Shown piece by piece: positions 8,107 to 15,737 of a stretch of 32,661 nucleotides of DNA (positions are counted from its first letter, which is position 1; every line of letters begins with the position of its first letter). Location: positions 1-32,661 of the forward strand of contig CAJMRR010000002.1 in NCBI GenBank assembly GCA_905215835.1, read 5' to 3'. Origin of the DNA: an uncultured bacterium. Its GTDB lineage: Bacteria; Actinomycetota; Coriobacteriia; Coriobacteriales; Coriobacteriaceae. Both the position numbers and the translations under genes were made by a program. A model generated the notes under the pieces. That model saw only the letters and a program-made list of their open reading frames with translations. It was not told the DNA's origin and did no database searches.

Positions 8107-9675
8107 TTAGCTGGTGTGGCGCCAGCGAGGGTCGGTGAGCGTACGCGCCACACCCAGGCCAACAGGCAAAAACGCCACGATGAGCACTGCACGCACAAAC
8201 CAGCCGAGCATATTGACCGTGTCGAAGGTGCACATGTAATACATCGAGCGATACAGATACAAGCCCGGCACCATAATGACAATCGATGGCACCGTGAGGG
8301 CGATACGTGGATAGGTGAGCTTGATTTCGGCTAAGCTCGCGAGCAGCCCTGATACCAGCGCGCCGATAAACGCCGCCGCCTCGGGAGGCATTCCCGCGCT
8401 GAGGCCCAGGAAGGGAAGCATCGTCGGCGCATCGACGAGCGTAAGGCGCAAGGTATTGGACACGGCGCCGATCAGCCCAGCTGCCGCGGCCATCTTTACC
8501 GGGCTGTTGAACATCACCGAGAAGCCAAATACGCCGATAAAGCTCATCAGCATGCGCAAGAGCGTAAGAGCCAACGGTGAGAGACCAAGCGGGGCAAAAT
8601 CATCCGGTGCCAGCCCCACACATTCGGCAACCATCCAACCTACGAGGGTCGCCATCACAATAATCGACACAGCATACGAAAGACGTTCAATGCCGCTTCG
8701 CATATCGAGCTTAGCGATGTCGAGGCCTGCCGTAATGAGGGGAAAGCCGGGAATCACAAAGAGCATGGCGCCGATATAGCCTTCTTGGTGCGACATTGCC
8801 CCCGGTACGACCTGGCCAAGGCCGAGCAATGCCAGCAGATACGAAACGCAAGCGAGCGCAACGCCCGTCGTCAGCGCGCTAAACTGGCCAAGACCCTGCT
8901 TGAGAATATGGGAGCGAGCAAAGTTGCCGACACCAGCGCCTACGAATGCGCAGGCCATCTCGATAGGGCCGCCGCCGAGCAAAAAGACGAAGGCGCCGCA
9001 AGCACAGGCTGCCGCAAGGCCCTGTTGCCAGGGAGAGTAATCAGGCTTTGAGCTCTCAACGGTCCTGAGCATCTCGTGATACTCGTGTACCGTGAAGCGA
9101 CGACCATAGGTCTCGATTTCCTTGAGGAAACTCTCCATCATCCAAATGCGATGGGTATTGACTCCCGTTGTGGGCAGGCTGACAACCTCGTTAAAGCAGT
9201 GGCCATCTTCGATGCAAGTGCACTCAAACGACAGAAGACTCAGGTCGACGTGAATCGTGACGCCGAGTACGGCAGCAACGCGATTCATGGTATCGCGCAC
9301 GCGCCAGGCACCTGTTCCGCTTGCCAGCATAAGCATGCCGGTGCGGCAGATGATGGATGACTTATCGGTGAGCGGCGCATCGACGGCAAGCTCATCGCCT
9401 GCCGTCACGATCTGGTGCCAGTCAGTTTTCATATGGAGCGCGCCGGCACGAACGCCGTGGTGCATGGGGGCTCTCGAAAGCAGCGAGTCAAGACGCGAAG
9501 GCTGTGGGGGCTCCGCTGATTCACCCTCAACCTCATCAGCCTCTTCATCGACCAGATCAAAGGAATCAAGCGGCGCCGGCTCGCGACGGTCGATCAGCTC
9601 CTCGTCCTCATCATCAAAGTAGTTGAACTGATCGAGCATGTCCTCTTCGATTGCACGATCGCTCGCGTCGTCCAT
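8107..9675 (-). CDS. threonine/serine exporter family protein (ThrE-like)
   Basis: Inner-membrane protein of about 522 aa expected to export threonine, serine or related metabolites. An acidic, low-complexity N-terminus (about 70 residues) precedes the DUF1212-like half, which has a soluble region followed by membrane segments (from GLAAACACGAFVFLLGG), and then a DUF3815-like half of further hydrophobic helices. Here both halves are in one polypeptide, as in Corynebacterium ThrE, rather than split into two genes. The ATG at 9675 (MDDASDRAIEEDML) is chosen because AGGAAGGGAG lies just upstream; an ATG at 9708 has poor spacing. It stands alone between two non-coding stretches with hairpins. The true substrate cannot be told from sequence. 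Confidence 0.88.
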   Translation of the reverse strand: MDDASDRAIEEDMLDQFNYFDDEDEELIDRREPAPLDSFDLVDEEADEVEGESAEPPQPSRLDSLLSRAPMHHGVRAGALHMKTDWHQIVTAGDELAVDAPLTDKSSIICRTGMLMLASGTGAWRVRDTMNRVAAVLGVTIHVDLSLLSFECTCIEDGHCFNEVVSLPTTGVNTHRIWMMESFLKEIETYGRRFTVHEYHEMLRTVESSKPDYSPWQQGLAAACACGAFVFLLGGGPIEMACAFVGAGVGNFARSHILKQGLGQFSALTTGVALACVSYLLALLGLGQVVPGAMSHQEGYIGAMLFVIPGFPLITAGLDIAKLDMRSGIERLSYAVSIIVMATLVGWMVAECVGLAPDDFAPLGLSPLALTLLRMLMSFIGVFGFSVMFNSPVKMAAAAGLIGAVSNTLRLTLVDAPTMLPFLGLSAGMPPEAAAFIGALVSGLLASLAEIKLTYPRIALTVPSIVIMVPGLYLYRSMYYMCTFDTVNMLGWFVRAVLIVAFLPVGLGVARTLTDPRWRHTS

Positions 9676-9788
9676 CCCGGTGCTCCCTTCCTGTCGACTA
9701 ACCCCCATCCTAGGCAGCGACGGCTAAAGGAAACATAAAAGAGACGACTGTCATGCGAGCCATGTGCTCAATAGCCGTTGGGTAGTCG

Positions 9789-9864
9789 TTTAAGAACGTC
9801 CCCTGGGTAGTCATTGGGGACGTTCTTAAATGACCAGTCAAACAAGAACGTCCCCAATGACTAC
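9789..9864. repeat. nested inverted repeats able to form two alternative hairpins
   Basis: Arm 9789-9803 pairs perfectly (15 bases) with 9816-9830. Independently, 9807-9827 pairs perfectly (21 bases) with 9844-9864. The two structures share 9816-9827 and cannot form together. The shared core is AAGAACGTCCCC or its complement, present three times. Confidence 0.75.
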
Positions 9865-9928
9865 TCCGGCAACGCCGATGTTTTGGCAACGCCAGCGAGC
9901 GACGTCCAGGGCGAACAAGTTGGCATGA

Positions 9929-9969
9929 AAAAGGCAAGGCATAGACCTTCTGGTCATGCCTTGCCTTTT
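9929..9969. terminator. strong bidirectional terminator after lysS
   Basis: AAAAGGCAAGGCAT (9929-9942) and GACC (9944-9947) pair with GGTC (9952-9955) and ATGCCTTGCCTTTT (9956-9969), leaving one bulged A and a 4-base loop. The stem ends in A-runs and T-runs on both strands. It lies about 70 bases past the lysS stop. Confidence 0.85.
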
Positions 9970-10011
9970 GAATGACAAATTGTCGCCCTGGGCGGCGCGC
10001 AGCGTCGAGCC

Positions 10012-10038
10012 GTTACGCGGTTCGTAGAACCGCGTAAC
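10012..10038 (-). other. 12-bp perfect hairpin at the lysS stop
   Basis: GTTACGCGGTTC (10012-10023) pairs perfectly with GAACCGCGTAAC (10027-10038) around a 3-base loop, three bases past the lysS stop codon. No T-run follows; it may protect the mRNA 3' end before the stronger terminator. Confidence 0.5.
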
Positions 10039-10041
10039 TAG

Positions 10042-12006
10042 TTAGTACATCTTTGCGCCGGCGGGGATGGAGGCGTCGAGCTGGATCAAGTTGAGACGCT
10101 CCTCGCCCTCCTCCTCGTGGACAGCGCTGATCAGCATGCCGCAGCTGGGAATGCCCATCATCTTGCGCGGAGGCAGGTTGGTGATGGCGAGCAGAGTCTT
10201 GCCGACCAGGTCCCCGGGCTCGTAATAAGCGTGAATACCGGAGAGGATGGTGCGGTCGGTACCGGTACCGTCATCGAGCGTAAAGTTCAGCAGCTTCTTG
10301 GACTTCTTGACGGCCTCGCATGCCTTGACCTTCACAGCGCGGAAATCGCTCTTGGAGAAGGTATCAAAGTCGACGAACTCCTCGAACAGCGGCTCAACGG
10401 CGATCTTGGAGTAATCGAGCGTGGGCTTAAGCGACTTAACGAACGGGCTCGCGGCGTTGCCGGCCTCTGCAGCCTTGGCGGCAGCGGCACCGGACTGGAA
10501 ACCCTTCTCGGGCTTCATGTGCGGGAACAGCAGCACGTCGCGGATGGAAGCCTGGTTGGTGAGCAGCATGACCACGCGGTCGATGCCGATGCCGATGCCG
10601 CCCGCGGGAGGCATACCGTACTCGAGGGCGCGCACGTAGTCCTCGTCATACTCCATGGCCTCGTCGTCGCCGCCGGCCTTCTCGGCCATCTGGGCAGCAA
10701 AGCGCTCAGCCTGGTCGACCGGGTCGTTGAGCTCGGAGAACGCGTTGGCGTACTCGTGGCCGGCGATGACCAGCTCAAAGCGGTGGGTCAAACGCGGGTC
10801 GTCCTCAAAACGCTTGGCAAGCGGGCTGACCTCGATGGGGTAATCGCACACGAACGTGGGGTTGACGATGGTGTCCTCGCCCAGCTCATCGTAAATCTCG
10901 GCGATAATCTTGCCGGCGGTCCACTCGGGCTTAATCTCCAGGCCCTTCTCGCGCGCGGCGGCAGCAAGCTCCTCGACCGGCGTGTCAATGGTGACCTGCT
11001 TGCCGAGCACGTCGGAGACGATGTCGGTCATGGGACGGCTGGCCCACTCACCAGAAAGGTCGATGGTCTGGCCCTGGTACTCGATGACCTCGGGGTTGCC
11101 GATGGCTTTGTTAGCCGCCTTAATGACACCCTGGGCGAGCGCCTTCATGCCCTCGAGGTCGGAGAAGGCACGGTAGGCCTCCATCGTGGTGAACTCGGGG
11201 TTGTGGGTAAGGTCCATGCCCTCGTTACGGAAGATGCGGCCGATCTCGAACACGCGCTCAAAACCACCGACGATGCAGCGCTTGAGGTGCAGCTCGGTGG
11301 CAATACGCAGGTAGCACTCCTGATCGAGCGCGTTGAAGTGCGTGATGAACGGCTTAGCAGTAGCGCCGCCCTGGATGGTCTGCAAGATGGGGGTCTCGAC
11401 CTCCATGTAGCCGTCGGACTCCATAAAGCGACGGAAGGTGGAGAGAATCTGCGAACGCTTACGGAAGGTCTCGCGAACGTCGTCGTTGGCGATCAGGTCG
11501 ACATAGCGCTGGCGATAGCGGGTCTCCTTGTCGGAAAGACCGTGGAACTTCTCGGGCAGCGGACGAACGGCCTTGGCAAGCAGGGTCGCGCTCTTAGGGG
11601 CAACGGAAAGCTGGCCGCGCTGGGTGCGCACGACCACGCCGGTCACGCCCAGGATGTCGCCCAGGTCGAGAGCCTTGAGCGTATTCCAGGCAGCCTCGTC
11701 CATGTCGTTGATGCGGCAGAACAGCTGAATCTCGGCAGTCGCATCGCGCACGACGATGAACATAATCTTGCCCTGACCGCGCTTGGCGATCACACGGCCG
11801 GCGATCTTCACGACGTCCTCGGTGTCCTCACCATCGGCAAGCTCGGCGTACTTAGCCTCGATATCGGCGACGTAGTCCTCAAGCTCAGAGTGCTCAGGAT
11901 AGGGGTTCTGGCCCGCCTCGAACAGGGCGGCGCGCTTGGCCAGGCGGGTGGCGCGCTCGTCGTTGAGCGTCGATGCCTGATCGGCGGCGTTCTGGTTCTC
12001 TGCCAT
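10042..12006 (-). CDS. lysS: class II lysyl-tRNA synthetase with C-terminal tRNA-binding domain
   Basis: Charges tRNA-Lys with lysine in the cytoplasm. Of 654 aa, residues about 65-150 form the OB anticodon-binding fold and about 155-500 the class II catalytic core, with motif 2 (FEIGRIFRNEGMDLTHNPEF, 253-272) and motif 3 (GGIGIGIDRVVML, 469-481). A linker (about 500-540, Ala/Gly rich) leads to residues 541-654, which match the Trbp111/EMAP-type tRNA-binding OB fold usually seen at the C-terminus of MetRS (KSKKLLNFTLDDG, GDLVGKTLLAITNLPPRKM, GMLISAV). Typical bacterial LysRS stops near 500 aa, so this is a fusion of about 150 extra residues. The ATG at 12006 has GAGGAG upstream. A terminator separates it from greA upstream. 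Confidence 0.95.
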   Translation of the reverse strand: MAENQNAADQASTLNDERATRLAKRAALFEAGQNPYPEHSELEDYVADIEAKYAELADGEDTEDVVKIAGRVIAKRGQGKIMFIVVRDATAEIQLFCRINDMDEAAWNTLKALDLGDILGVTGVVVRTQRGQLSVAPKSATLLAKAVRPLPEKFHGLSDKETRYRQRYVDLIANDDVRETFRKRSQILSTFRRFMESDGYMEVETPILQTIQGGATAKPFITHFNALDQECYLRIATELHLKRCIVGGFERVFEIGRIFRNEGMDLTHNPEFTTMEAYRAFSDLEGMKALAQGVIKAANKAIGNPEVIEYQGQTIDLSGEWASRPMTDIVSDVLGKQVTIDTPVEELAAAAREKGLEIKPEWTAGKIIAEIYDELGEDTIVNPTFVCDYPIEVSPLAKRFEDDPRLTHRFELVIAGHEYANAFSELNDPVDQAERFAAQMAEKAGGDDEAMEYDEDYVRALEYGMPPAGGIGIGIDRVVMLLTNQASIRDVLLFPHMKPEKGFQSGAAAAKAAEAGNAASPFVKSLKPTLDYSKIAVEPLFEEFVDFDTFSKSDFRAVKVKACEAVKKSKKLLNFTLDDGTGTDRTILSGIHAYYEPGDLVGKTLLAITNLPPRKMMGIPSCGMLISAVHEEEGEERLNLIQLDASIPAGAKMY

Positions 12007-12024
12007 AAGTTAGCTCCTCAAACT

Positions 12025-12057
12025 AAAACGCTCCCCAGGATTCGGTCCCAGGGAGCG
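12025..12057 (-). terminator. terminator between greA and lysS
   Basis: On the minus strand a 12-base stem (two G-T wobbles, 5-base loop) is followed by TTTTAGTTT. It separates greA from lysS; lysS must then depend on read-through or a promoter I could not identify. Confidence 0.75.
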
Positions 12058-12085
12058 AAAACATACCTTTACGCGGGACCGTGGT

Positions 12086-12556
12086 CTAGCGTGCGATCTT
12101 GGCGATGGTGTAGACGCGAGTCTTGCCGGAAGGCGTAACGACCTCGACGGAATCGCCCTCGCCGTGACCGATAATGGCGTGACCGACCGGAGACTCGTTG
12201 GAGATCTTGTGCTCGAGCGAGTTGGTCTCGGTGGTACCGACGAGCGTGACTTCCATGACCTCACCGTTGGGATCAATCAGCGAAACGGTGGAACCGATGG
12301 AGACGGTCAGATCACCCGTGGTGGCAGCAACCTGAGCGTTGGCAAGAATGGCCTGGATCTCGGCGATACGAGCAGCATTCTGGGCCTGCTTGTCCTTGGC
12401 GGCATCGTACTCGGAGTTCTCCGAAAGGTCGCCGAACGCGCGGGCTTCCTTGATGTCCTCGACGATCTCCTTGGCGTAATCGCCCTCACGCCAAGCGAGC
12501 TCCTCGACGAGCTTCTGGCGGCCCTCAGCGGTCAGTACGATCTGGCTTGCGTCCAT
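12086..12556 (-). CDS. greA: transcription elongation factor GreA
   Basis: Rescues backtracked RNA polymerase by stimulating cleavage of the nascent RNA. The 156-aa product has the N-terminal coiled coil with the conserved acidic tip (RAFGDLSENSEYDAAKDKQA, about 37-56) and the C-terminal FKBP-like domain with the ending ISNESPVGHAIIGHGEGD followed by a TPSGKTRVY-type strand. The ATG at 12556 (MDASQIVLTAEG) has GGGGAG upstream and gives the standard GreA length; an in-frame start 30 bases upstream only adds leader residues. TTGACA occurs about 35 bases before the start codon but without a good -10. Terminators lie on both sides, so it seems monocistronic. Confidence 0.96.
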   Translation of the reverse strand: MDASQIVLTAEGRQKLVEELAWREGDYAKEIVEDIKEARAFGDLSENSEYDAAKDKQAQNAARIAEIQAILANAQVAATTGDLTVSIGSTVSLIDPNGEVMEVTLVGTTETNSLEHKISNESPVGHAIIGHGEGDSVEVVTPSGKTRVYTIAKIAR

Positions 12557-12603
12557 ACGGATATCTCCCCAACTCTGATCAAACAATCAACTGTCAACAA
12601 AAC

Positions 12604-12635
12604 GAAAAAGCCCGGCTAGCCTGCGGGCAAGCCGG
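12604..12635 (-). terminator. rho-independent terminator of tatA
   Basis: CCGGCT (12612-12617) pairs with AGCCGG (12630-12635), with further GC pairing possible in the loop; on the minus strand GCTTTTTCG follows. It is 28 bases past the tatA stop. Confidence 0.75.
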
Positions 12636-12662
12636 TCAGGTGCTCACCCCAAAGGGATGGGA

Positions 12663-12938
12663 CTACTCTGCGTCCGCGTCGCTGTCCTCTGCCTGCTTCT
12701 TCTTGGCAGCAGCGAGCTTGGCCTCGAGCTCAGCGATCTCCTTGTCCTCCTCGGACTGCTCGACCACGACCTCCTCGGCCTGCTTGGTCTCGGCCTTATC
12801 GTCGCCCTCCATACCCTCGCGGATATTCTTGACGGTAGAGCCGAGGGACTTGCCGAGCTTCGGCAGGTTCTTGGGCCCGAAGATAATCAGGACAACGACG
12901 AGAATAATGATGAGCTCAGGAGCCCTCAGTCCAAACAT
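12663..12938 (-). CDS. tatA: Sec-independent protein translocase subunit TatA
   Basis: Small pore-forming subunit of the twin-arginine export system for folded proteins. Its 91 aa show a short N-terminus (MFGLRAPE), one membrane helix (LIIILVVVLIIFG, about 9-21), the hinge FGPKNLPKLGKSLG, an amphipathic helix, then a long acidic/coiled-coil tail rich in E, A and K. The ATG at 12938 has TGGAGG five bases upstream. The frame is open further upstream but that stretch overlaps the tRNA-Pro gene and is not coding. No tatC is in the window; the gene may share the tRNA-Pro transcript only by read-through of the terminator at 13011-13040. A TatB role cannot be excluded but the length and hinge favour TatA. 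Confidence 0.93.
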   Translation of the reverse strand: MFGLRAPELIIILVVVLIIFGPKNLPKLGKSLGSTVKNIREGMEGDDKAETKQAEEVVVEQSEEDKEIAELEAKLAAAKKKQAEDSDADAE

Positions 12939-12977
12939 GTAGACCTCCACAATACAGCGAGACAAGCTCGAATGAGT

Positions 12978-12998
12978 ATACCGCGGGTATCGCGGTAT
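12978..12998. other. 8-bp hairpin upstream of tatA
   Basis: ATACCGCG (12978-12985) pairs perfectly with CGCGGTAT (12991-12998) around a 5-base loop, about 40 bases before the tatA start. It could be an operator or a leader structure; there is no T-run. Confidence 0.35.
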
Positions 12999-13010
12999 CA
13001 CAACACTAGC

Positions 13011-13040
13011 TAAAAAAAGGGACCGCAAGAAGCGGTCCCT
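13011..13040 (-). terminator. terminator of tRNA-Pro
   Basis: AGGGACCGC and GCGGTCCCT form a perfect 9-base stem with a 5-base loop, followed on the minus strand by TTTTTTA. It begins about 10 bases past the tRNA 3' end. Confidence 0.9.
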
Positions 13041-13050
13041 CCTCATGCTC

Positions 13051-13127
13051 TGGTCGGGTTGACTGGATTTGAACCAGCGACCCCTGCGTCCCGAACGCAG
13101 TGCTCTACCAAACTGAGCCACAACCCG
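13051..13127 (-). tRNA. tRNA-Pro (anticodon CGG)
   Basis: The minus strand folds into a cloverleaf of 77 bases: acceptor CGGGTTG with CAACCCG, D-stem GCTC/GAGC, anticodon stem CTGCG/CGCAG with loop TTCGGGA (anticodon CGG), T-loop TTCAAAT, and an encoded CCA. A -10-like TATAGT (13136-13141) lies nine bases upstream, and a strong terminator follows. Confidence 0.96.
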
Positions 13128-13176
13128 TTAGCTCGACTATAGTAACAAAGATTTCCGTCGTGTGCTAGAGAAATTT

Positions 13177-14073
13177 TTACTTCTTTGGCACTTCGACGCG
13201 AACCGTGTTGGGAATGAGCTCCGTCGCGCAGGCCCACCAGCCGTTTTGCTGGGCAGCGTCGGCAAGCCTTTCGGCCGTGGCGACGGTGTCGCAAATGGCA
13301 AACGAGCAGGCACCCGATCCGCACACATCTACAGCAACGGTGCCGTCCTGTTTACGCAGCCAATCGAGAACCGTTTGAATCTGCGGCTCCATCTGTGCGG
13401 AAATGACACCCAAGTTGTTATGGATGAGCGCATATGCCGTCTCGGCATCACCAGCACGCAAGGCAGAAGCTATCGCGCCGGGCTTGTCCGCAGGCACCGG
13501 GGCCTCATCAAAACGTCGATAGGCCTCAATTGTCGAAACGCTCGCCTCGCGCGGCTTAACCAGCACGACGGGCGTCACGGGCAGCGCGGGGTACTCAGTT
13601 GCCAGCACGTCTCCCCCACCTACGTAGAACGCAGGGCTCGCGTGCAAAAAGAACGGGACGTCAGCACCAATGCCGCGCGCAATGTCGTCGAGCGCTGGGT
13701 CGGTGCGATCAATGCCCCAGAGCTCCGTCAAGGCGACAATGACCGCGGCCGCATCCGTCGAGGGGCCGCCCAAGCCGGCGCACAATGGAATGCGCTTCTC
13801 AATCGTCACGCAGATGTTTGCCTCGCGACCATAATGCTCGGCCATAGCAACCGCAGCCCGATACGCCGTATTCTTTTGCATGGGAAAATCTGATGCCGGA
13901 ACCGTCTGAACGGCCAGCGCCTGCGCCGGCGTGACCGTCACGGTATCGGAAAGACCGACGGCTGCCATCAGGGAATCGACCCTGTGGTAGCCGCGGTCAT
14001 CGCGCTCGGTATGAACCCCCAGGTAGAGGTTAATCTTTGCCGGCGCGGAAAGAGTCAGGGACCGATCGGTCAC
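13177..14073 (-). CDS. ispE: 4-diphosphocytidyl-2-C-methyl-D-erythritol kinase
   Basis: Phosphorylates CDP-methylerythritol with ATP in the MEP route to isoprenoid precursors. The 298-aa product belongs to the GHMP kinases: N-terminal SAPAKINLYLGV (9-20), the glycine-rich ATP loop PLCAGLGGPSTDAAA (about 106-120), and a C-terminal GSGACSFAI-like GHMP motif. The start is GTG at 14073, with GAGGAG about eight bases upstream inside the end of veg; the veg stop is two bases before it, so the two genes are tightly coupled. The veg-ispE pairing is also known from Bacillus. Confidence 0.95.
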   Translation of the reverse strand: MTDRSLTLSAPAKINLYLGVHTERDDRGYHRVDSLMAAVGLSDTVTVTPAQALAVQTVPASDFPMQKNTAYRAAVAMAEHYGREANICVTIEKRIPLCAGLGGPSTDAAAVIVALTELWGIDRTDPALDDIARGIGADVPFFLHASPAFYVGGGDVLATEYPALPVTPVVLVKPREASVSTIEAYRRFDEAPVPADKPGAIASALRAGDAETAYALIHNNLGVISAQMEPQIQTVLDWLRKQDGTVAVDVCGSGACSFAICDTVATAERLADAAQQNGWWACATELIPNTVRVEVPKK

Positions 14074-14075
14074 CG

Positions 14076-14372
14076 TTAGTGCTCCTCGAGCTGATTGCCG
14101 AGCGGGGTAAAGATATGCTCGCCGCTCTCAGGGTCGAACAGCTCGACCTGACCGGTGAGGACATCGATGTACTGGTAGGACTGACGCGACTTGCGGCCAC
14201 GACGCTCGTCAACCTCGACGATAAAGACGGCGGGGTGCACGCTCTTGATGGTGCCCATGCGCTCGACAACGCGGGTGCGGCCCATGTTGGCCTTAACCTT
14301 GACGCGATCGCCCACCATATCGGTCAGCTTCTCGTGGATGTCGTCGACGTGATTGACTTCCATCTCTTCCAT
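14076..14372 (-). CDS. veg: Veg family protein
   Basis: A 98-aa small protein of the Veg/DUF1021 family. Recognisable parts are VGDRVKVKANMGRTRVVERM and the following VFIVEV strand, as expected for its SH3-like barrel, then a segment ending in RGRKSRQSYQYIDVLTGQVE. In Bacillus subtilis Veg is reported to affect biofilm gene expression; its biochemical role is not settled. The ATG at 14372 (MEEMEVNHVDDIHEKL) is chosen because GGAGG lies eight bases upstream; a TTG further upstream and an ATG nine bases downstream are less likely. It is the first gene of a veg-ispE pair. Confidence 0.9.
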   Translation of the reverse strand: MEEMEVNHVDDIHEKLTDMVGDRVKVKANMGRTRVVERMGTIKSVHPAVFIVEVDERRGRKSRQSYQYIDVLTGQVELFDPESGEHIFTPLGNQLEEH

Positions 14373-14439
14373 GAACAGGGCCTCCAGAAGGTACAATTCA
14401 AAAAGGGGATAATACCCCTAAGATAGACAAAACTCTAAT

Positions 14440-14469
14440 ACTATAGCACCCTGTTGTGGCCATACGCAA
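14440..14469 (-). promoter_or_regulatory. candidate sigma-70 type promoter of veg-ispE
   Basis: On the minus strand TTGCGT (14464-14469) and TATAGT (14440-14445) are separated by 18 bases, about 68 bases upstream of the veg start. It lies in the only sizeable gap between dtd and veg. Confidence 0.5.
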
Positions 14470-14500
14470 GTAGCTAAAAACCCGGTCCCAAATTGATTAC

Positions 14501-14947
14501 TTACAGACTATCGGTGTCCAAGACGATGGTGAATGGGCCGTCGTTGACCAGGTCGACCTTCATGTCGGCGCCAAAGATACCGTGCGCCACATGCTCAACG
14601 TCCTCATGCACAAGCGTCAGGAAGTACTCGTAGAGCTCGTTGGCAACATCGGGTGCGCCGGCATCCGTAAACGACGGACGGCGACCGTGGCGGCAGTCGG
14701 CGAACAGCGTGAACTGCGACACCACGAGCACCTCGCCGTCGACATCGGCAAGCGCCAGATTGGTCTTGCCGTTCTCGTCCTCGTTGATACGCAGCCCGCG
14801 GAGCTTGCCCCACAGCTTGTCGGCCTCGGCACGCGTATCGCCATGGCCCACACCCAGCAGCACCAGGTAGCCGCGTCCAATGCGGCCCACGCACTCGCCG
14901 TCGACCGTCACGCCGGCGTTGAGCACGCGCTGCACCACCGCACGCAT
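14501..14947 (-). CDS. dtd: D-aminoacyl-tRNA deacylase
   Basis: Hydrolyses D-amino acids (and mischarged glycine) from tRNA, a proofreading step in translation. The 148-aa product shows the whole DTD family pattern: MRAVVQRV at the N-terminus, the catalytic SQFTLFADCRHGRRPSF region (about 77-93) and the cross-subunit Gly-Pro motif in NDGPFTIVLD near the C-terminus. The ATG at 14947 lies three bases after the rdgB stop with GAGGAG inside the end of rdgB, so the two are translationally coupled. Confidence 0.96.
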   Translation of the reverse strand: MRAVVQRVLNAGVTVDGECVGRIGRGYLVLLGVGHGDTRAEADKLWGKLRGLRINEDENGKTNLALADVDGEVLVVSQFTLFADCRHGRRPSFTDAGAPDVANELYEYFLTLVHEDVEHVAHGIFGADMKVDLVNDGPFTIVLDTDSL

Positions 14948-14950
14948 GGC

Positions 14951-15592
14951 CTACTCCTCGCCCGTCAGCTTGGCGGACAGATGCTCGAGCGCGTGGAAAC
15001 GATGGCTGATGGCGTTCTTCTCGTCAGCCGTCAGCTCGGCCATGGTCTTGCCCGGCGTGTCGACCGGCAGGAACAGCGGGTCGTAGCCAAAGCCGTGATC
15101 GCCGCGGCCCTCGTGCGCGATAACGCCCTCGCAGGCGCCCTCGCCATAGGTGACCAAACCGTCCGTGTCGATGAGCGCGACGACGCTCATAAAGCGCGCA
15201 GTGCGGCCCTCGTCGGCCACGCCCTCCAGATTCACGAGAAGCTTGGCGTTGTTGGCGGCATCGTCTCCGTGCACGCCCGCATAGCGTGCGCTATACACGC
15301 CAGGCTCGCCGTCCAGGGCATCAACGACCAAGCCAGAATCATCGGCAATGGCCATAAGGCCCGTCTCCTCAACCGCAGCCTGCGCCTTGATGATGGCGTT
15401 CTCCAAAAACGTCGTGCCGTTTTCCTCGGGGTCCTCAAAATCGCCCAGCTGGCCGAGCGCCACAAAGCGAACCTCGGGCATGACCTTGCCCAAAATGGCC
15501 TCGATCTCGGTGAGCTTATGAGCGTTTCCGGTTGCCACGACGATGGTCGCCGCCGGGTCGAGGGTGTCGATGTCGATCTTCTCAAGTGCCAT
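14951..15592 (-). CDS. rdgB: XTP/dITP diphosphatase (RdgB/HAM1 family)
   Basis: Removes non-canonical purine nucleotides (ITP, dITP, XTP) as monophosphates plus pyrophosphate before they enter DNA or RNA. The 213-aa product has the family landmarks: VVATGNAHKLTEIEAIL (18-34), FLENAIIKAQAA, ADDSGLVVDALDGEPGVYSA, GFGYDPLFLP and AISHRFHAL near the end. A strong AAGGAGG lies six bases before the ATG. It heads an rdgB-dtd pair; the preceding rph gene ends in a terminator, so rdgB should have its own promoter in 15593-15710, though none is clear. Confidence 0.96.
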   Translation of the reverse strand: MALEKIDIDTLDPAATIVVATGNAHKLTEIEAILGKVMPEVRFVALGQLGDFEDPEENGTTFLENAIIKAQAAVEETGLMAIADDSGLVVDALDGEPGVYSARYAGVHGDDAANNAKLLVNLEGVADEGRTARFMSVVALIDTDGLVTYGEGACEGVIAHEGRGDHGFGYDPLFLPVDTPGKTMAELTADEKNAISHRFHALEHLSAKLTGEE

Positions 15593-15708
15593 AACTGGCC
15601 TCCTTGTCTCTATAGCAATACCGCGCCGAGGGCGACGAGGGCCTCTGCCTCTCCCCTCTCAATCAACGGCAGTCTTGTGTCTAGACGTCTCCGCAGATAA
15701 AACCCACC

Positions 15709-15737
15709 AAAATAAACCTGTCCCTTTTGGCAGGTTA
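15709..15737 (-). terminator. terminator overlapping the rph stop codon
   Basis: AACCTG and CAGGTT form the base of a hairpin, with extra pairing inside, followed on the minus strand by TATTTT. The stem begins within the rph stop codon. Confidence 0.7.

Larger units (their letters stand above)
9676..10041. other. 366-base intergenic region rich in inverted repeats
   Basis: No convincing gene. It holds two overlapping long inverted repeats (9789-9864), a strong bidirectional terminator (9929-9969) and a perfect hairpin just after the lysS stop (10012-10038). The promoter of the exporter gene should lie between 9676 and about 9790 but no clear -35/-10 pair was seen. Confidence 0.7.

Noticed and set aside
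10117..12138. Long plus-strand open frame of 673 codons
   Set aside because: Antisense to lysS, whose frame contains every catalytic motif; no recognisable domain in the shadow.
12557..12603. TTGACA upstream of greA as a promoter
   Set aside because: The -35 is perfect but no acceptable -10 lies at 16-18 bases, so it was not listed as a feature.
12939..13121. N-terminal extension of tatA
   Set aside because: The extension crosses the tRNA-Pro terminator and overlaps the tRNA gene; the TatA signature begins at the ATG at 12938.
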